Made by a program: the position numbers and the translations under genes
Part shown: positions 12,058-25,300 of the stretch, piece after piece
How the letters are laid out: each line of letters begins with the position of its first letter
How positions within the stretch are numbered: the first letter of the stretch is position 1
The notes under the pieces: generated by a model
The model's database searches: none
What the model saw: only the letters and a program-made list of their open reading frames with translations
What the model was told of the DNA's origin: nothing
Assembly (NCBI GenBank): GCA_964030475.1
Contig: CAXIPT010000003.1
Coordinates: 8,224,515-8,288,514 of the forward strand
DNA: 64,000 bases
Source: Tethya wilhelma
Taxonomy: Eukaryota > Porifera > Demospongiae > Tethyida > Tethyidae
Reading direction: 5' to 3'

Positions 12058-12375
12058 CCCGACGGCCTAGAAGAGCTATTTCAACAGACGTGGTTTGACC
12101 ACCTCTTGCATTATGGGTTGCTGATTGGAGCCGTATTCCAGCTAGTATGTATAGCTGCCATTGTCATTATCCCTCCTAGAGAAAAAGAATTCTCAGAAAA
12201 CACCAAGAGAGCTAGTGATGGTGTAAATGGTCAATCAATAAGTACTCAGGAGGAAGAAAGCCCTCGAGCGAAGGACAATTCTGAAAAAGGGAGTGGAGTA
12301 GCTGTAAACTCAAATGGATATGCTGGGTCTGGAAGCAAGAAAACTACAAGCAAGAGAGCTCGAAAGAGAAAGTAG
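12050..12375 (+). pseudogene. MANBAL: MANBAL copy B, 5'-truncated
   Basis: Identical in frame and almost identical in sequence to MANBAL at 2739-3074, from the fourth or fifth codon (DIPDGLEELF) to the KRARKRK end. The ATG and upstream sequence are replaced by unrelated sequence; the frame upstream meets a TGA near 12002 without a Met, and no splice acceptor is visible at the boundary. The only in-frame Met is in the middle of the membrane segment. It is a truncated duplicate or an assembly duplicate of the intact gene. Confidence 0.8.
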
Positions 12376-13853
12376 CTATCCAAGTATGTGTACTGACAAT
12401 AATTGCATAGTCCAAGCTAGTCTTGTGCCCAGACTCTCTCCTGAGTTATGAGCCAGGACAACCATAGGCCAATTCCTAATAACACATGATTTTATTTCCT
12501 GGTTTTGAATCGAGGTGCTTTTTTGCATCAGGAGTATCATAAACCTAATCGGTACAATTAAACGTCACAACAAAACAATTTGTTTTCAACTTTTCAAACA
12601 TACTCTGGCATTCTTGAACCATTGAAAAAATTTGCATACTTGTTGGGAATCTGCTAATGTCAGAAGTATGACCTTCTCATCTAATAAGAGTTTAATTAAT
12701 ATTACTATGATGTCATAACTAATGTTGAAAGTTCTGATGTATCAATATTGTATTTAGCCTACAACAGCAATGGCCCATGGATGACAGACCTTCTCTGCTA
12801 AGTACTAAAGTAGCTTAGATAACATAAGTGTACATTCCAACTTTGCACAATGGTCACCAGGCCCCCTTGAATGTATGCAGGGTTTGGTTAGTAAGACTAG
12901 CCAGTAGGAAAGCTGTCTGTTTTGTGTAAGTAGTTCCCTCTCCAAGCTTTTGCCAAACTCCAATTAATATTTTTAAACAAAAAGTTTCATGAGAAAAGTG
13001 ACCGTATGGCATACATGCTTCATAAATGAAATTCTGGCAGTAACACATCAAGATATAGCACAGGTACAACCATAGTTGTAGAATTGCTAAATATAATCTT
13101 TGAGACTTGGCCTCCTGTATGTGTGGTAGTACTAGGAGCCTGCTACTTCTCTTACATCATGTGTTAATGTCACCTTCGCTTGACAGATGACTGATGAACA
13201 CCTGCCCCACCCATATCCCTTGGCGTTATTGTTGATATATGTGACTATAATGTAACTCATGATCTATATACCCAGCTAGATCTAAAAATCAGTGGCTATT
13301 TTCTCATTGTGAATCACTGCTTCAATCCCAAAAATAAATCAAATTGAAAGCAAAAAGTAAACACAATGCAATTCATTACACAAAAGAATGTGCTCGGAAA
13401 TTGTTTATTAAGCATAATACTTTACGTTTAAGTGCTAAATGATTTTTTTTAGTACATTTTTAGTTAAGCTTTTGCCTACTGTGCTATGCCTAAACATGAG
13501 ATTGAATTGCTGTCCTCCAAAATTCCTTTAACTGGAGAGCCACACAGAATATTTCAGGAAAGGAGTTTTTCTTCGAAAGCACCTGTTCATGTGGCACTAA
13601 ATATTTCTGCACGTAGAAATAACATTATGGCTTCTGCTTTTCCACAGTAAGGATTTGTGACATCACCAGTTCTGTGTTTTACGGGATTCTGTTCATAGTT
13701 GGAGCTAGCCTCGTTCCCAGGCTCTCTCCCAGTGAATATTTATGCACGCGTGCATGCAAAAATAAGAAGGGAGAGAGCCTGGTACGCGAAATCACGTGAA
13801 TGACGTTGCCCATAGAGAGACCGTTGAGAGAATTTGTATGGTTTCTCTACTAC
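12050..13853. repeat. Inverted duplication, arm B
   Basis: Reverse complement of arm A (1253-3069). It includes MANBAL copy B, about 1.3 kb of non-coding sequence, and a complete TIR element of which arm A has only part. The arms are about 9 kb apart. Confidence 0.9.
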
Positions 13854-13967
13854 AGCATACTAATTTTTCCGCGTGCTACGTCATTCATGTGATTTCGCGT
13901 ACCAGGCTCTCTCCCTTCCTATTTTTCAGCGTGTAATATTCAGGGAGAGAGCCTGGGAACGAGGCCA
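13706..13967. mobile_element. TAGCCTCG-terminus TIR element with 9-bp target duplication
   Basis: Begins TAGCCTCGTTCCCAGGC and ends GCCTGGGAACGAGGCCA. AGTTGGAGC flanks it on both sides (13697-13705 and 13968-13976). Inner halves carry GGGAGAGAGCCTGGTACGCG-type sequence. Non-autonomous, 262 bp. The matching element in arm A is interrupted by the N at 1252. Confidence 0.8.
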
Positions 13968-14207
13968 AGTTGGAGCCATTCGCTTATATAATGCTTTTCT
14001 ACCTTTAAATTGGCTGACTTCTTTAATGAGTAGTTTTGCAGAAAAATCATGCCAAAAACTAAGTTTGCCATAGAGAATGAGTGAAATTTTGAATTTTCTG
14101 TAGTGCCTAGCACTTAGTTGTACGTATAAATTAGTTGTGTATACAATGCAATTCCTGTGTAGTACGAATGCATGCATGCATGGAAAATTCATTGAAAACA
14201 ATCTTGA

Positions 14208-14275
14208 GATCTAGCTGGGATTCAAACCCAGGTTTTTCAAATTCCAGTTGAATGCTCTTACCACTCAGGGTTTCA
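14208..14275 (-). repeat. tRNA-like sequence (tRNA-derived repeat or tRNA pseudogene)
   Basis: On the minus strand TGAGTGGTAAGAGC (A-box-like) is followed after about 25 bases by GGTTTGAATCC (B-box-like). The acceptor stem does not pair convincingly, so an intact tRNA gene is unlikely; a SINE head or degenerate tRNA copy fits better. Confidence 0.4.
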
Positions 14276-14356
14276 TTTTAGGGAAGTGGGGGGACGTTTC
14301 TTCCAAAAACAGTGCCACTGCAGGCACGAGTTAATTGACTGCATAGTAGCTAATTG

Positions 14357-15606
14357 GAGCGAGCCTGAGCGAGCCCCAGATAGCGAGTAGTACGCGGGGT
14401 GCGTCTGTCTGTCTGTCATAGTTGGATCTTGTATGCTCGAGTGCTCACGTAAGCTAATTCTAGCTAACATAATGATCGACCCGTACCATGTACCATGCGT
14501 TACTCATGCATGCGCATAAGTTTAGAGTGTGCACATGTTTTCGAGACAGTCGATCGAGAAATCAGTAGTCTCATGCCCAGACCCCTCCCTTACACGTGCG
14601 CGAGGGAAAAAGGGGTCTGGTGAAATACGACAGATTTCTTGGCTCAGGGAACGGAATTTGAGCGTCCCAATAAGATCGCAGTAAGAGTAATTATAACATT
14701 CCAATGTGCGTTCAGTCACATGATAGCTTCTAGTATTTAATAATAACCATACAGATGGTTGTGCTTCTGTGACAGTGAAAGAAAGTAGCTAGCTATGATG
14801 TTTTGTGTAAAAAGATTGAATAAAGAGTATTTACTAACTGAAATGTGAAATCAAGGCGGCTATTAGTCAGGCTGCTATAAAACAAGGGTGTTTGAATGCG
14901 TAAGCCTGTGCTGCCTGGAAATTGCTCTTACAAATGCAAAGAAAATCTCGTACGTACTAGTGTTCTTTTCTGTCAGTAGCCAGAACAACACACAACTTTT
15001 GGGTACTGTCACTTTCCCACAAACAACACAAAACTGACCCAGCTGATCACAAATTAATTCTACATGACATATTTGCTCGTTACTTATGACGTAATGAACC
15101 AAGAAATTTGTCGTATTTCACCAGACCCTTTTCCGTCCTTGTGAGGGGTGGGGTCTGGGCACGAGACTAAGAAATCAGAGGCAGCTAGAGCAGAGCTGTT
15201 GACGAATGGTTCTGCTGATAGCTAGAGGTTGTGAGACTTAGACAGTTGCTAAGCATATCTTATGAGAGAAAGGCACAGAAACAGTTTAACAGCAGCGCCC
15301 AACAGAAAGATAGGCAGAAACTGCAAGGAGAAAAACGGTGATGCCAGGCTTGCTCAACATACAGTATCAGAGGGTAAGAGATACCAAGTTCGAAAATAAC
15401 CCTAGACTTTACATCTCATTAGCAATCCTTCGTGTAAGCTAACTTCTGACGTTCACACCACAGTCATTTGAACACGATCAGTTTTGTACTCATGCATGAC
15501 ACTGACAGCCAGATCTATACCATAATTTGCATTCTGACAAATATTCTCCATACACTGACTGCTGTACAATTCCTGCAAAAAGCTGCGCTCGCTCAGGCTC
15601 GCCCCA
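14357..15606. mobile_element. GGGGCGAGCCTGAG-terminus element carrying a nested insertion
   Basis: The ends carry inverted copies of GCGAGCCTGAGCGAGC. Removing the nested element at 14566-15169 plus one target copy leaves about 637 bp, matching the 641-bp relative at 35622-36262 in reverse orientation. No coding capacity. Confidence 0.65.
14566..15169. mobile_element. TAGTCTCATGCCC-terminus TIR element, nested, 9-bp target duplication
   Basis: Begins TAGTCTCATGCCCAGACCCC and ends GGGGTCTGGGCACGAGACTA. AGAAATCAG flanks both sides (14557-14565, 15170-15178). The homologous element at 35622-36262 has a single AGAAATCAG (36049-36057, reversed), an unoccupied site. 604 bp, no transposase. Confidence 0.85.
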
Positions 15607-16674
15607 CAATGCCTTGCATTCTTCAAGTTATTGCATGTGTTGCATTAATTAGTGCTAGCTCTATAGTCAACCAGACTGTCTTATCATATGTCCAAGGGAT
15701 ATGGTGAGCCTGGGAACAAGGCTATTGCACGCATGGATGTTTAGATTTATCTGTTTTGTTTCATACAGGCACGGTGATCATTATATGCAATTGCCTCCTA
15801 ATAACAGCTAGTAACTATAATATTTAGAGTATTTATTAGTATTATAAGAACTATTAATAGTATGCATTCTACTTAGAAACGTTTCATTGTTTGTGTTGAC
15901 TTGAACTTTAACATTAATTTTACTGTATGCCCATAATTATTATTATTATGTCAATAATTTATGTGCTCTACTGTAAAGACCTTGTTGCTATTATGTGTTA
16001 AGAATAATTTATTATGGTTACAATTACGTACAGTATATCTTGGCGCATGAATATCATGAAGCACACGCATTGCCTACTATTGCTTCTGGAGTTAAAGGGA
16101 AAATAGGGGCTGCATGGGCACTTTAGTCCCCCTCGAATAACATTATTACTAATTAAAATCATGTTCAATTACATGACTAATACACTATTGTTATCACAGA
16201 GATGTCAACCTTCATGTCTACCTGACGTCCTTCACGCCATTACTCAATCAAGTACATATAAGTGCTGTTAGGAAGTTTAACTGATCTGTTAATTAATTTC
16301 CAAGAACTTAATAATAATTATCTGCATTCCTACTGAAATCAACACTGATACATGATAGATCCTAGCAAAGATAGGGCACATTTTGTACCACTAAGTCACC
16401 TAAGATCGTGAAAGTATCACCCTGAACCATACAACACTGGTGCCAAAATATCTTGTGGTTTTGCATCTCATCACATATTATGTACATAACAAAAAAAACA
16501 AAAACAAAACAAAAAAAACCAAAAAAAAACAACAGAAGACAAGCATTTCTTTTGTTGATTTCACATGGATCTGAGACTTATCTGCTTGAATCAAGAGTAT
16601 TTTTTTTACATGTCTACATGCAGTAGTTTATGCATAACATCATACGTACTGGTAAAATGCTACAGCTGCAATTT
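15607..16674. other. No supported gene; downstream region of MBD4
   Basis: AT-rich sequence with an A-rich tract at about 16491-16541 and a half TIR element near 15705. It lies 3' of the MBD4 stop and may include its 3' UTR. Nothing else recognised. Confidence 0.4.
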
Positions 16675-19600
16675 TCACAATTTCGGACCAGAGGAATGAA
16701 AATCAAACTTTTCACATAACCAAGAATAGTACTTGCTTAGCATATGATCAGTGGGTTGAACCTCTTTCCACTCTGGTACACAGAATATTCGGTATGAATC
16801 ATTTCCATATTTACCAATACCATAGAGTTCATCAGGATATACCCAGTTTTTAGTGTTATACTCTTCTGCAAGTGAGAAAAATAATTAATTTATATTAAAA
16901 TAATTATTATTATAAATTAAACCTATACACAATATGTTTAGGGATAGATAACTGTATGTATCATCTATGGTATAGGTCACATAACGAGGTGCAGGCTTCT
17001 ATGTTATTTACACGCTACGCCGAGGGCCAGAGGCTGAAGGCTGTGCAAATAACATAGAAAACTGAACCGAATGATGCTGACTTGTACCACAGACCAACCA
17101 AATCAGCTGTTCACAAAATAGTGGGAGTGGCCTACAATTATTGCTATGTAATAAATAGCTTCTAGGTAGAGGGGATATACCGTACAGCAGGTAAATTCTG
17201 TGGGCTTAATATTTGGTGAATTCGCATTTTAGAATGATTGGCAATTTAGCTCCGCACGCTGCATTGTTTATATGCACCCGTGTACGTATAGAACTATTTG
17301 GCGATTTTTAACTTGAAAATCATTCACTAATTTGCCAAATTTACCCGCTTTACGGTACCCAGGGGGGAAACCGAGCACCTCCTTCCCGCTCGCAAAAGTG
17401 TGATGAATACAATTAGTTATTTTACCTTTGGCAGTACAGCAGTAGCGATTGTTTTACACAACAAAATTCTGGACTTTCCAACATGTATTAATTTTTAGTT
17501 ATAAACTTACATTGCTAGCTGCATGTACAGTAGTCTCTGTAGACGTTCAAGTTCCCACAGCTAATGCTTGCTGGGAAAAGCTAACATATGAGCTCACTTT
17601 ACGCGTGCTAGACCTAGTCACGTGACCAAAAGTGAGCGTGGCCTCCAAAAATTTTCAGGCACTTTGCGCCTGTTATTGTTTAGTACCCTTCTATTCTAAA
17701 TCCTAGATACACCCCTGCGTATTGGTTGCCTGTAACACCCTCTTTCCATGTTGAGTCTCATTTGCCCACAGGAAGAATTCCTTACACATGTACACTCTAA
17801 CAGCAATTCTATCTTGTTCGCATTCTTTTTATGATTCAGCCATTGTTTTTTTTTACCTGTTTGTTCTCATTTTTTCATAATTCTACAAATGACTGAGATG
17901 TGTGTTTCATTTGAGCAGGTCAGCTACACAACTTACAGCATGTATACATGCACAAACTCAAAAGTGATTTGGAGGCAGGAGCTGTATCATAAGATTTACA
18001 TACTTGCCTTGCTATATTATAATAATTTGAGAAAGCATTCACCTCCTAAGAAGAGCAACCAGGAATCACAAAATACATGAAAATAGTTTCAGGCAACTTG
18101 CATTTGAATTCCAAATAATGCACATATTTTTGTGTAGAAAGAGTCATCGATTTGAATTCCAAGTAGTCATGAATTATGCATAATGTAGAAATTAATGGCT
18201 CTCATACAGAGAAGGCGGTTTTCGTCTTGTATCTAGCTACTCAATGAGACACGAAAAACCGATGGCAAAAGTGACTGAACCCAAAGAAACCAACTTCGTT
18301 CGCTTTAAGAATCAGCTTTTTAAGTCTCTGAAAAAAGTTGAGCCAAGATAGAAGAAGAAAAACAAGAAGAATATTAAAGAAATAGTTAGAGGTCTGGCAT
18401 ATTTTAGTTTGTTACTTTAGCGATGGTTTTAGGCCATGTTTTTGGGCTCATTAGAAAGAGTAAGAGCTAAGAAGCCTTTTAGTAGCATAGATAATATAAA
18501 TATAGACTACATAACAGGGAGCGGGATTAATATTGGTGACTTCTCACGTGAGCAATACACTAATAGAAACTCTGCCCATTCTATATATCAGGGAGGTTGA
18601 CAGTTGAGACGATAAAGTTCAGGTTAATCATGGTAGAGATGTCAGTGGAAGCTATTAAGGTGTGAAGAGAGCTGGAAGGACACCTAGTTGGGAGACTTTG
18701 AATAGTACGAAGTATTTTCCTATGGACCCTTCAAGCATAAGAAGTTCAGTCTTAATAGGAGACCACAGCTCAGCTCCATACAGCAGAATCGGGTCAGCTA
18801 TAGAGTTGTAGAGACGGTGAGAAGCAGAGGGGTGAAGCAATCCAAAATAAGCACCCACTGCGTTAAGCATGAACAAAAAGCATTCCTACCATATGTGCAC
18901 TTGGCCGCAGTATGGTGGATGTTTGTGTTGTGAACAGATATGAGGATGCCGAGATGTTCGATCTCATCCACCTCCTTAACTGGGGACTCACCTAGAGACC
19001 ATTTTCTGTAATGTCTGCCTGCAGGCAGAATTCCCCAAACACCATGATGGTAGACTTGCCAGCACTAAGACTGTAACGCCATTTGTTAGCATAGGTGGCC
19101 ACAGTATCCAACATAGCCTGAAGCTCCTCAGGAGAGCTAGCAATAAGAGCCACGTCATTCGCGTACATTGGGGCACCACAGTAAACCTCCCCAATGTGTG
19201 CACATAAACCTGAAAATGTCAAGGAGCTCCTCAACGAACAGGCAGTACAGGAAGGGAGACAGGACACCTCCTTGCCTGACTCCTTGGCTTATGGAGAAGG
19301 TTGAGGATTCCAGTCCCTCCCATAGAACAGAACTACTGCTGGACTTTTACCAACTTCTGAAAAAGACCATCGTGCCAGACTGTATCAAAAGCCTTTCTTA
19401 CATCGAGAAAGGCCACATAAGCTTTCTTACCCTGCTCTCTGATGTGTTGTATGGCCTCCTGAGTATAAAATCTGAGTAACGACTAGCCTCGTTCCCAGGC
19501 TCCTCCCTCGCGAATATTTCCTACGAAAATAAGGAGGGAGAGATTACTTATTTTCGAAGGAAATATTCGCGAAGGAGGAGCCTGGGCACGAGGCTAAGTA

Positions 19601-22320
19601 ACGACAACTATGATTGGGTTTGAAGTGGATTAAGACCAAGTGGATTTTCTTGCTGGATAATTTGTACGAGGATCGGGTTTTTTTTCGTTGTTGTTGTTTT
19701 TTTTTAAAGTACTCCTTCGGGTTTACCACAATTGTGGCTAACGAGGGCCTGCAAATAGCCTAGGGCTAATGAACGCAGGTCCCCCGGGACCGACGGCTTT
19801 ACATCCCCTCCGAAGGATGCGGTGAAATTTACCTCCTCATTTTTTGGGGTAGAGCTGAGTTAACTCCTAGGCAGAGCTCGAAAGAGAAAAAGGGAAACAA
19901 ATACCTGTGGTACTGGAGGGACTCGAACCACCTACCCATAGGTTGGGAGTCTGAGTCAATGGTGAACAAGCCACCAGGCCAATGTATGCAATGTATGTAT
20001 GCAAAATGAAATGTAAAATGTATTTATGTATGCAAAATGAAATGTATGCAAGCCCCACCAACTCACTATGTACATTATAATGGAACTAAGTCAAGCTTCA
20101 CGCTTTGCCACGCTTGAGAGATTGCACTACCTCTGCCACCTCCTCAACTGTGAAGGGAATGAATTCCTCATCAGAGCAATCTGAACATGTGTCATGTAGA
20201 GAGCTGGTGTCTTTCTTCGAGAATGTATTGTCATAGCTGGTTGTGGCAGTTGGAGTTGTCAGGTCTGAGAAGTATTCTGCCCAGGTCTCGGAAATGGACT
20301 CTTCCTTGGACTTAGTTCCATTATAATGTACATAGTGAGTTGGTGGGGCTTGCATACATTTCCCTTCATTTTTCTGATTTCTCTGAACAACCTAGAGGAG
20401 TGTTTGAACTTGGTATCTAGCTGATTAAAAAAAAAGTCCCCCTTTTGCTGCTGCTGGTGATTTCTAAGTAAGTTTAGCTCTGAACTTTGATTTCTCAGAT
20501 TTATAGTGCATAAGAATTGGATGATTGCTTCTGACCCGCGGTGACCCAAAGCTTGTAGGCCCTCTTAGACTTGTTATGAGCAGTGGTGAGCTCTCTAGAC
20601 CAGCCTGGTTTACAGTGAGGAAGATAGTGTTTGCAGGGGATATTATCTCTTGCAGCTTTCAAAACAGCCGAAGTAATGGTATCCAAATGAGGATCAATTT
20701 CAACACTACTGGCATCCTCAGACAAAAAAAGGAGCCTATCCAAAGACTCCTGGACAGCCCTAGCTAATGTAATTACTTGAAATTTCCTCCTTTGAGAGTT
20801 TTGATCAGTTAGGAAAAAAAGACTTGTTAAGGGATGGACCGTGCCTAGATGAAGGAGATTGAGAAAGGAGGGTGCACTGAAAGGTACAAACAGGCAGATG
20901 ATCAGAAATGTTCAGTGGATTCTCATCCATAACACAGGAGGAGGGGAAACTGTCATGTTAGTACAAACTTCTCACACAGGTAGTTTAAGGCACAGTTGTG
21001 CAGGCATCTCTGGACTTGAACGTAGATAACGAGGGGTACAGGTAAGAGGGTCTTCATCAGAGGGGGCTGATATAGAGTATATAGGCAAAAAAATCACTGT
21101 GAGATTTAGACAGCAGGGACAGATTGAATAAGTGTAACCAATGTTCAGAGATGGTACATAGTCGAGTGAATCAAGAAGATCATATAGATAATGTTTAAAA
21201 CTAAGAACATTAAAGCAACCAACTTTTGGACTACTATGCTTGTCACCCCCCATGCAGTTGGATCTAGTTACTGTAGAGGCATGGGGGAGGGAAGGGGGCT
21301 ACCCCTGATTCTTGAGTTGAATCAGTGGAGGATGGGGAACTAGGGCAGGAACTGCTCATGTGAGAATTCACCAATCCCAGTCACGTAGTGTATATTATTC
21401 TGAGTACAGTAGTAGGAATGGTACGGATGGTCCATTAACGCAATACAAATATTCACACTAATAACTCTGCAAATAGTAAAGTCCATCTGGTTTGAGGATG
21501 CCGCCGGAAGTAAAATAATGAGATTCATGCAATACATTTTATATGGGGCAAAATAACTAATGAAGCAATCCAAAATAAGCACCCACTGCGTTAAGCATGA
21601 ACAAAAAGCATTCCTACCATATGTGCACTTGGCCGCAGTATGGTGGATGTTTGTGTTGTGAACAGATATGAGGATGCCGAGATGTTCGATCTCATCCACC
21701 TCCTTAACTGGGGACTCACCTAGAGACCATTTTCTGTAATGTCTGCCTGCAGGCAGAATTCCCCAAACACCATGATGGTAGACTTGCCAGCACTAAGACT
21801 GTAACGCCATTTGTTAGCATAGGTGGCCACAGTATCCAACATAGCCTGAAGCTCCTCAGGAGAGCTAGCAATAAGAGCCACGTCATTCGCGTACATTGGG
21901 GCACAATAGTAAACCTCCCCAATGCGTGCATGCACATAAACCTGAACATGTCAAGGAGCTCCTCAACGAACAGGCAGTACAGGAAGGGAGACAGGACACC
22001 TCCTTGCCTGACTCCTTGGCTTATGGAGAAGGTTGAGGATTCCAGTCCCTCCCATAGAACAGAACTACTGCTGGACTTTTACCAACTTCTGATGATATTC
22101 CGAAAAGACCATCTTGCCAGACTGTATCAAAAGCCTTTTCTTACATCGAGAAAGGCCACATAAGCTTTCTTACCCTGCTCTCTGATGTGTTGTATGGCCT
22201 CCTGAGTATAAAAGCTGAGTAACGACAACTATGATTGGGTTTAAAGCCACCCTGAAGTGGATTAAGACCAAGTGGATTTTCTTGCTGGATAATTTGTACG
22301 AGGACCAGTTTTTTTTTTTT

Positions 22321-22355
<35 letters not shown>

Positions 22356-25300
22356 CTGATNNNNNNNNNNNNNNNNNNNNNNNNNNNNNNNNNNNNNNNN
22401 NNNNNNNNNNNNNNNNNNNNNNNNNNNNNNNNNNNNNNNNNNNNNNNNNNNAACAAGCCACCAGGCCAATGTATGCAATGTATGTATGCAAAATGAAATG
22501 TAAAATGTATTTATGTATGCAAAATGAAATGTATGCAAGCCCCACCAACTCACTATGTACATTATAATGGAACTAAGTCAAGCTTCACGCTTTGCCACGC
22601 TTGAGAGATTGCACTACCTCTGCCACCTCCTCAACTGTGAAGGGAATGAATTCCTCATCAGAGCAATCTGAACATGTGTCATGTAGAGAGCTGGTGTCTT
22701 TCTTCGAGAATGTATTGTCATAGCTGGTTGTGGCAGTTGGAGTTGTCAGGTCTGAGAAGTATTCTGCCCAGGTCTCGGAAATGGACTCTTCCTTGGACTT
22801 AGTTCCATTATAATGTACATAGTGAGTTGGTGGGGCTTGCATACATTTCCCTTCATTTTTCTGATTTCTCTGAACAACCTAGAGGAGTGTTTGAACTTGG
22901 TATCTAGCTGATTAAAAAAAAAGTCCCCCTTTTGCTGCTGCTGGTGATTTCTAAGTAAGTTTAGCTCTGAACTTTGATTTCTCAGATTTATAGTGCATAA
23001 GAATTGGATGATTGCTTCTGACCCGCGGTGACCCAAAGCTTGTAGGCCCTCTTAGACTTGTTATGAGCAGTGGTGAGCTCTCTAGACCAGCCTGGTTTAC
23101 AGTGAGGAAGATACTGTTCGCAGGGGATATTATCTCTTGTAGCTTTCAAAACAGCCGAAGTAATGGTATCCAAATGAGGATCAATTTCAACACTACTGGC
23201 ATCCTCAGACAAAAAAAGGAGCCTATCCAAAGACTCCTGGGCAGCCCTAGCTAATGTATACAATTACTTGAAATTTCCTTCTTTGAGAGTTTTGACCAGT
23301 TAGGAAAAAAAGACTCGTTAAGGGATGGACCATGCCTAGATGAAGGAGATTGAGAAAGGAGGGTGCACTGAAAGGTACAAACAGGCAGATGATCAGAAAT
23401 GTTCAGTGGATTCTCATCCATAACACAGGAGGAGGGGAAACTGTCATGTTAGTACAAACTTCTCACACAGCTAGTTTAAGGCACAGTTGTGCAGGCATCT
23501 CTGGAATTGAACGTAGACAACGAGGGGTACAGGTAAGAGGGTCTTCATCAGAGGGGGCTGATATAGAGTAGGCAAAAAAATCACTGTGAGATTTAGACAG
23601 CAGGGACAGATTGAATAAGTGTAACCAATGTTACATAGTCGAGTGAATCAAGAAGATCATATAGATAATGTTTAAAACTAAGAACATTAAAGCAACCAAC
23701 TTTTGGACTACTATGCTTGTCACCCCCCATGCAGTTGGATCTAGTTACTGTAGAGGCATGGGGGAGGGAAGGGGGCTACCCCTGATTCTTGAGTTGAATC
23801 AGTGGAGGATGAGGAACCAGGGCAGGAACTGCTCATGTGAGAATTCACCAATCCCAGTCATGTAGTGTATATTATTCCGAGTACAGTAGTAGGAATGGTA
23901 TGGATGGTCCATTAACGCAATACAAATATTCACACTAATAACTCTGCAAATAGTAAAGTCCATCTGGTTTGAAGATGCCGCCAGAAGTAAAATAATGAGA
24001 TTCATGCAATACATTTTATATGGGGCAAAATAGCTAACTTTAGATTGGTAAGGCATAGAAAGCTGGAAAAGCAACCAAAAGAACAGGGAGAACGAGCACT
24101 TTCCAATGGTGCTTGAAATCTTGAAATCGGTTGGATAATTAGAAAGTTATTAAACTTTTTCTACCAGCATTTCTCAAACCAGATGGACTTTCAGTAGTAA
24201 CTGTAGTAGTAGTAAATTTCTATTTATACAGGTAAGCCACATCTACAAGATACAGTAGGTTTTCATGTGGGTCCTGTCTAACTGTATACAAACACAAAAA
24301 CAGTAGTAACAGCTAGTACTAAAGTACGAAAGAATCTAACAATAGTATCAAATTATCTGTGTTTGCTAAGCTATATAGTTACATTGAAAGTAAGGCCTTT
24401 TAAAACTGTCCTTAGTTCTTAGAGCCCTGATATTCTCTGGGAGCTGATTGTACAACATGGTACCTTGGAACTCAAATGAGTTTCGTTAGAAGTTTCTGGT
24501 CTCTTTAGATGCATTTTGTACCTCTGGTAAATTTGTAGTTTTTTCAGTTTGAATTTAGTACAAACTTCTCATACAGGTATTTTGAGGCACAGTTGCGTAG
24601 GCATCTCTGGACTTGAATTAGGGTTAAGTTTCTGTGAAGTGTAGTGAGCCCAAGCTTTTCTCTCGGTGGTTGGCTTTGTGTTAGTGGTGGTTTGTCTAAC
24701 ATGAGTCTCATTGCATAATTTTGAACCCTTTCTAGCTGGTCACTTAGGGTCTTGCTACATGAGTGGTACACAACAGCACAGTAGTCCAGTTACAAGAGAA
24801 TGAAAGTTTGGTATAGTAGCTTTTGACAACGTTGAGGGAGGTGAGTATGATTTCTACATAGATATGAGAGACCATCAAGACATTTTCTGCGGAGGTTTTG
24901 GATGTAGGGTTTCCAGGTTAGTTTATTGTCAACCACGGCTCCTGTAGGTACTTGACTGTATCTTGCTGTGTGATCTCTTCCCCTTTTAGTGTGACTGTGA
25001 TGTTCCTGGCTTCCCGCTGCTTCTTTTGCTACTTAGAACAATGAGTTGAGTTTTTGACATGTTTATTCTCAAACCATTCTCTTCAATCCAGTGAGCAATT
25101 CTAGAAAGGCCACCTCCAAATACCGAGCGCTTGGCACTAAAAGGCTTCTTAAGCCATTACTTAGCCCATTCTCTTTCTAATGAGCCCAAAAACATAGTCT
25201 AAAACCATCACTAAAGTACCAAATTAAAATATGCTAAACACGTACTTTTGGTATCAGTTTTCCGTGTCTCTCATTGGATGGCTAGATACAGGGCAAAAAG

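Larger units (their letters stand above)
18655..21559 (-). mobile_element. Non-LTR retrotransposon remnant, block copy 1 (pseudogenic)
   Basis: Minus-strand fragments in LINE order, in several frames with stops: an endonuclease start ([20 protein letters not shown], about 21230), a linker ([20 protein letters not shown], about 20600), the pre-RT region ([18 protein letters not shown], about 20110), the RT palm ([20 protein letters not shown], about 19150) and the RT C terminus ([20 protein letters not shown], about 18770). The palm motif is YAND rather than YADD, so it is presumably inactive. The part from 18834 is repeated directly at 21563-24035. A SINE (19679-19985) and a TIR element (19484-19596) are inserted in it. 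Confidence 0.8.
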
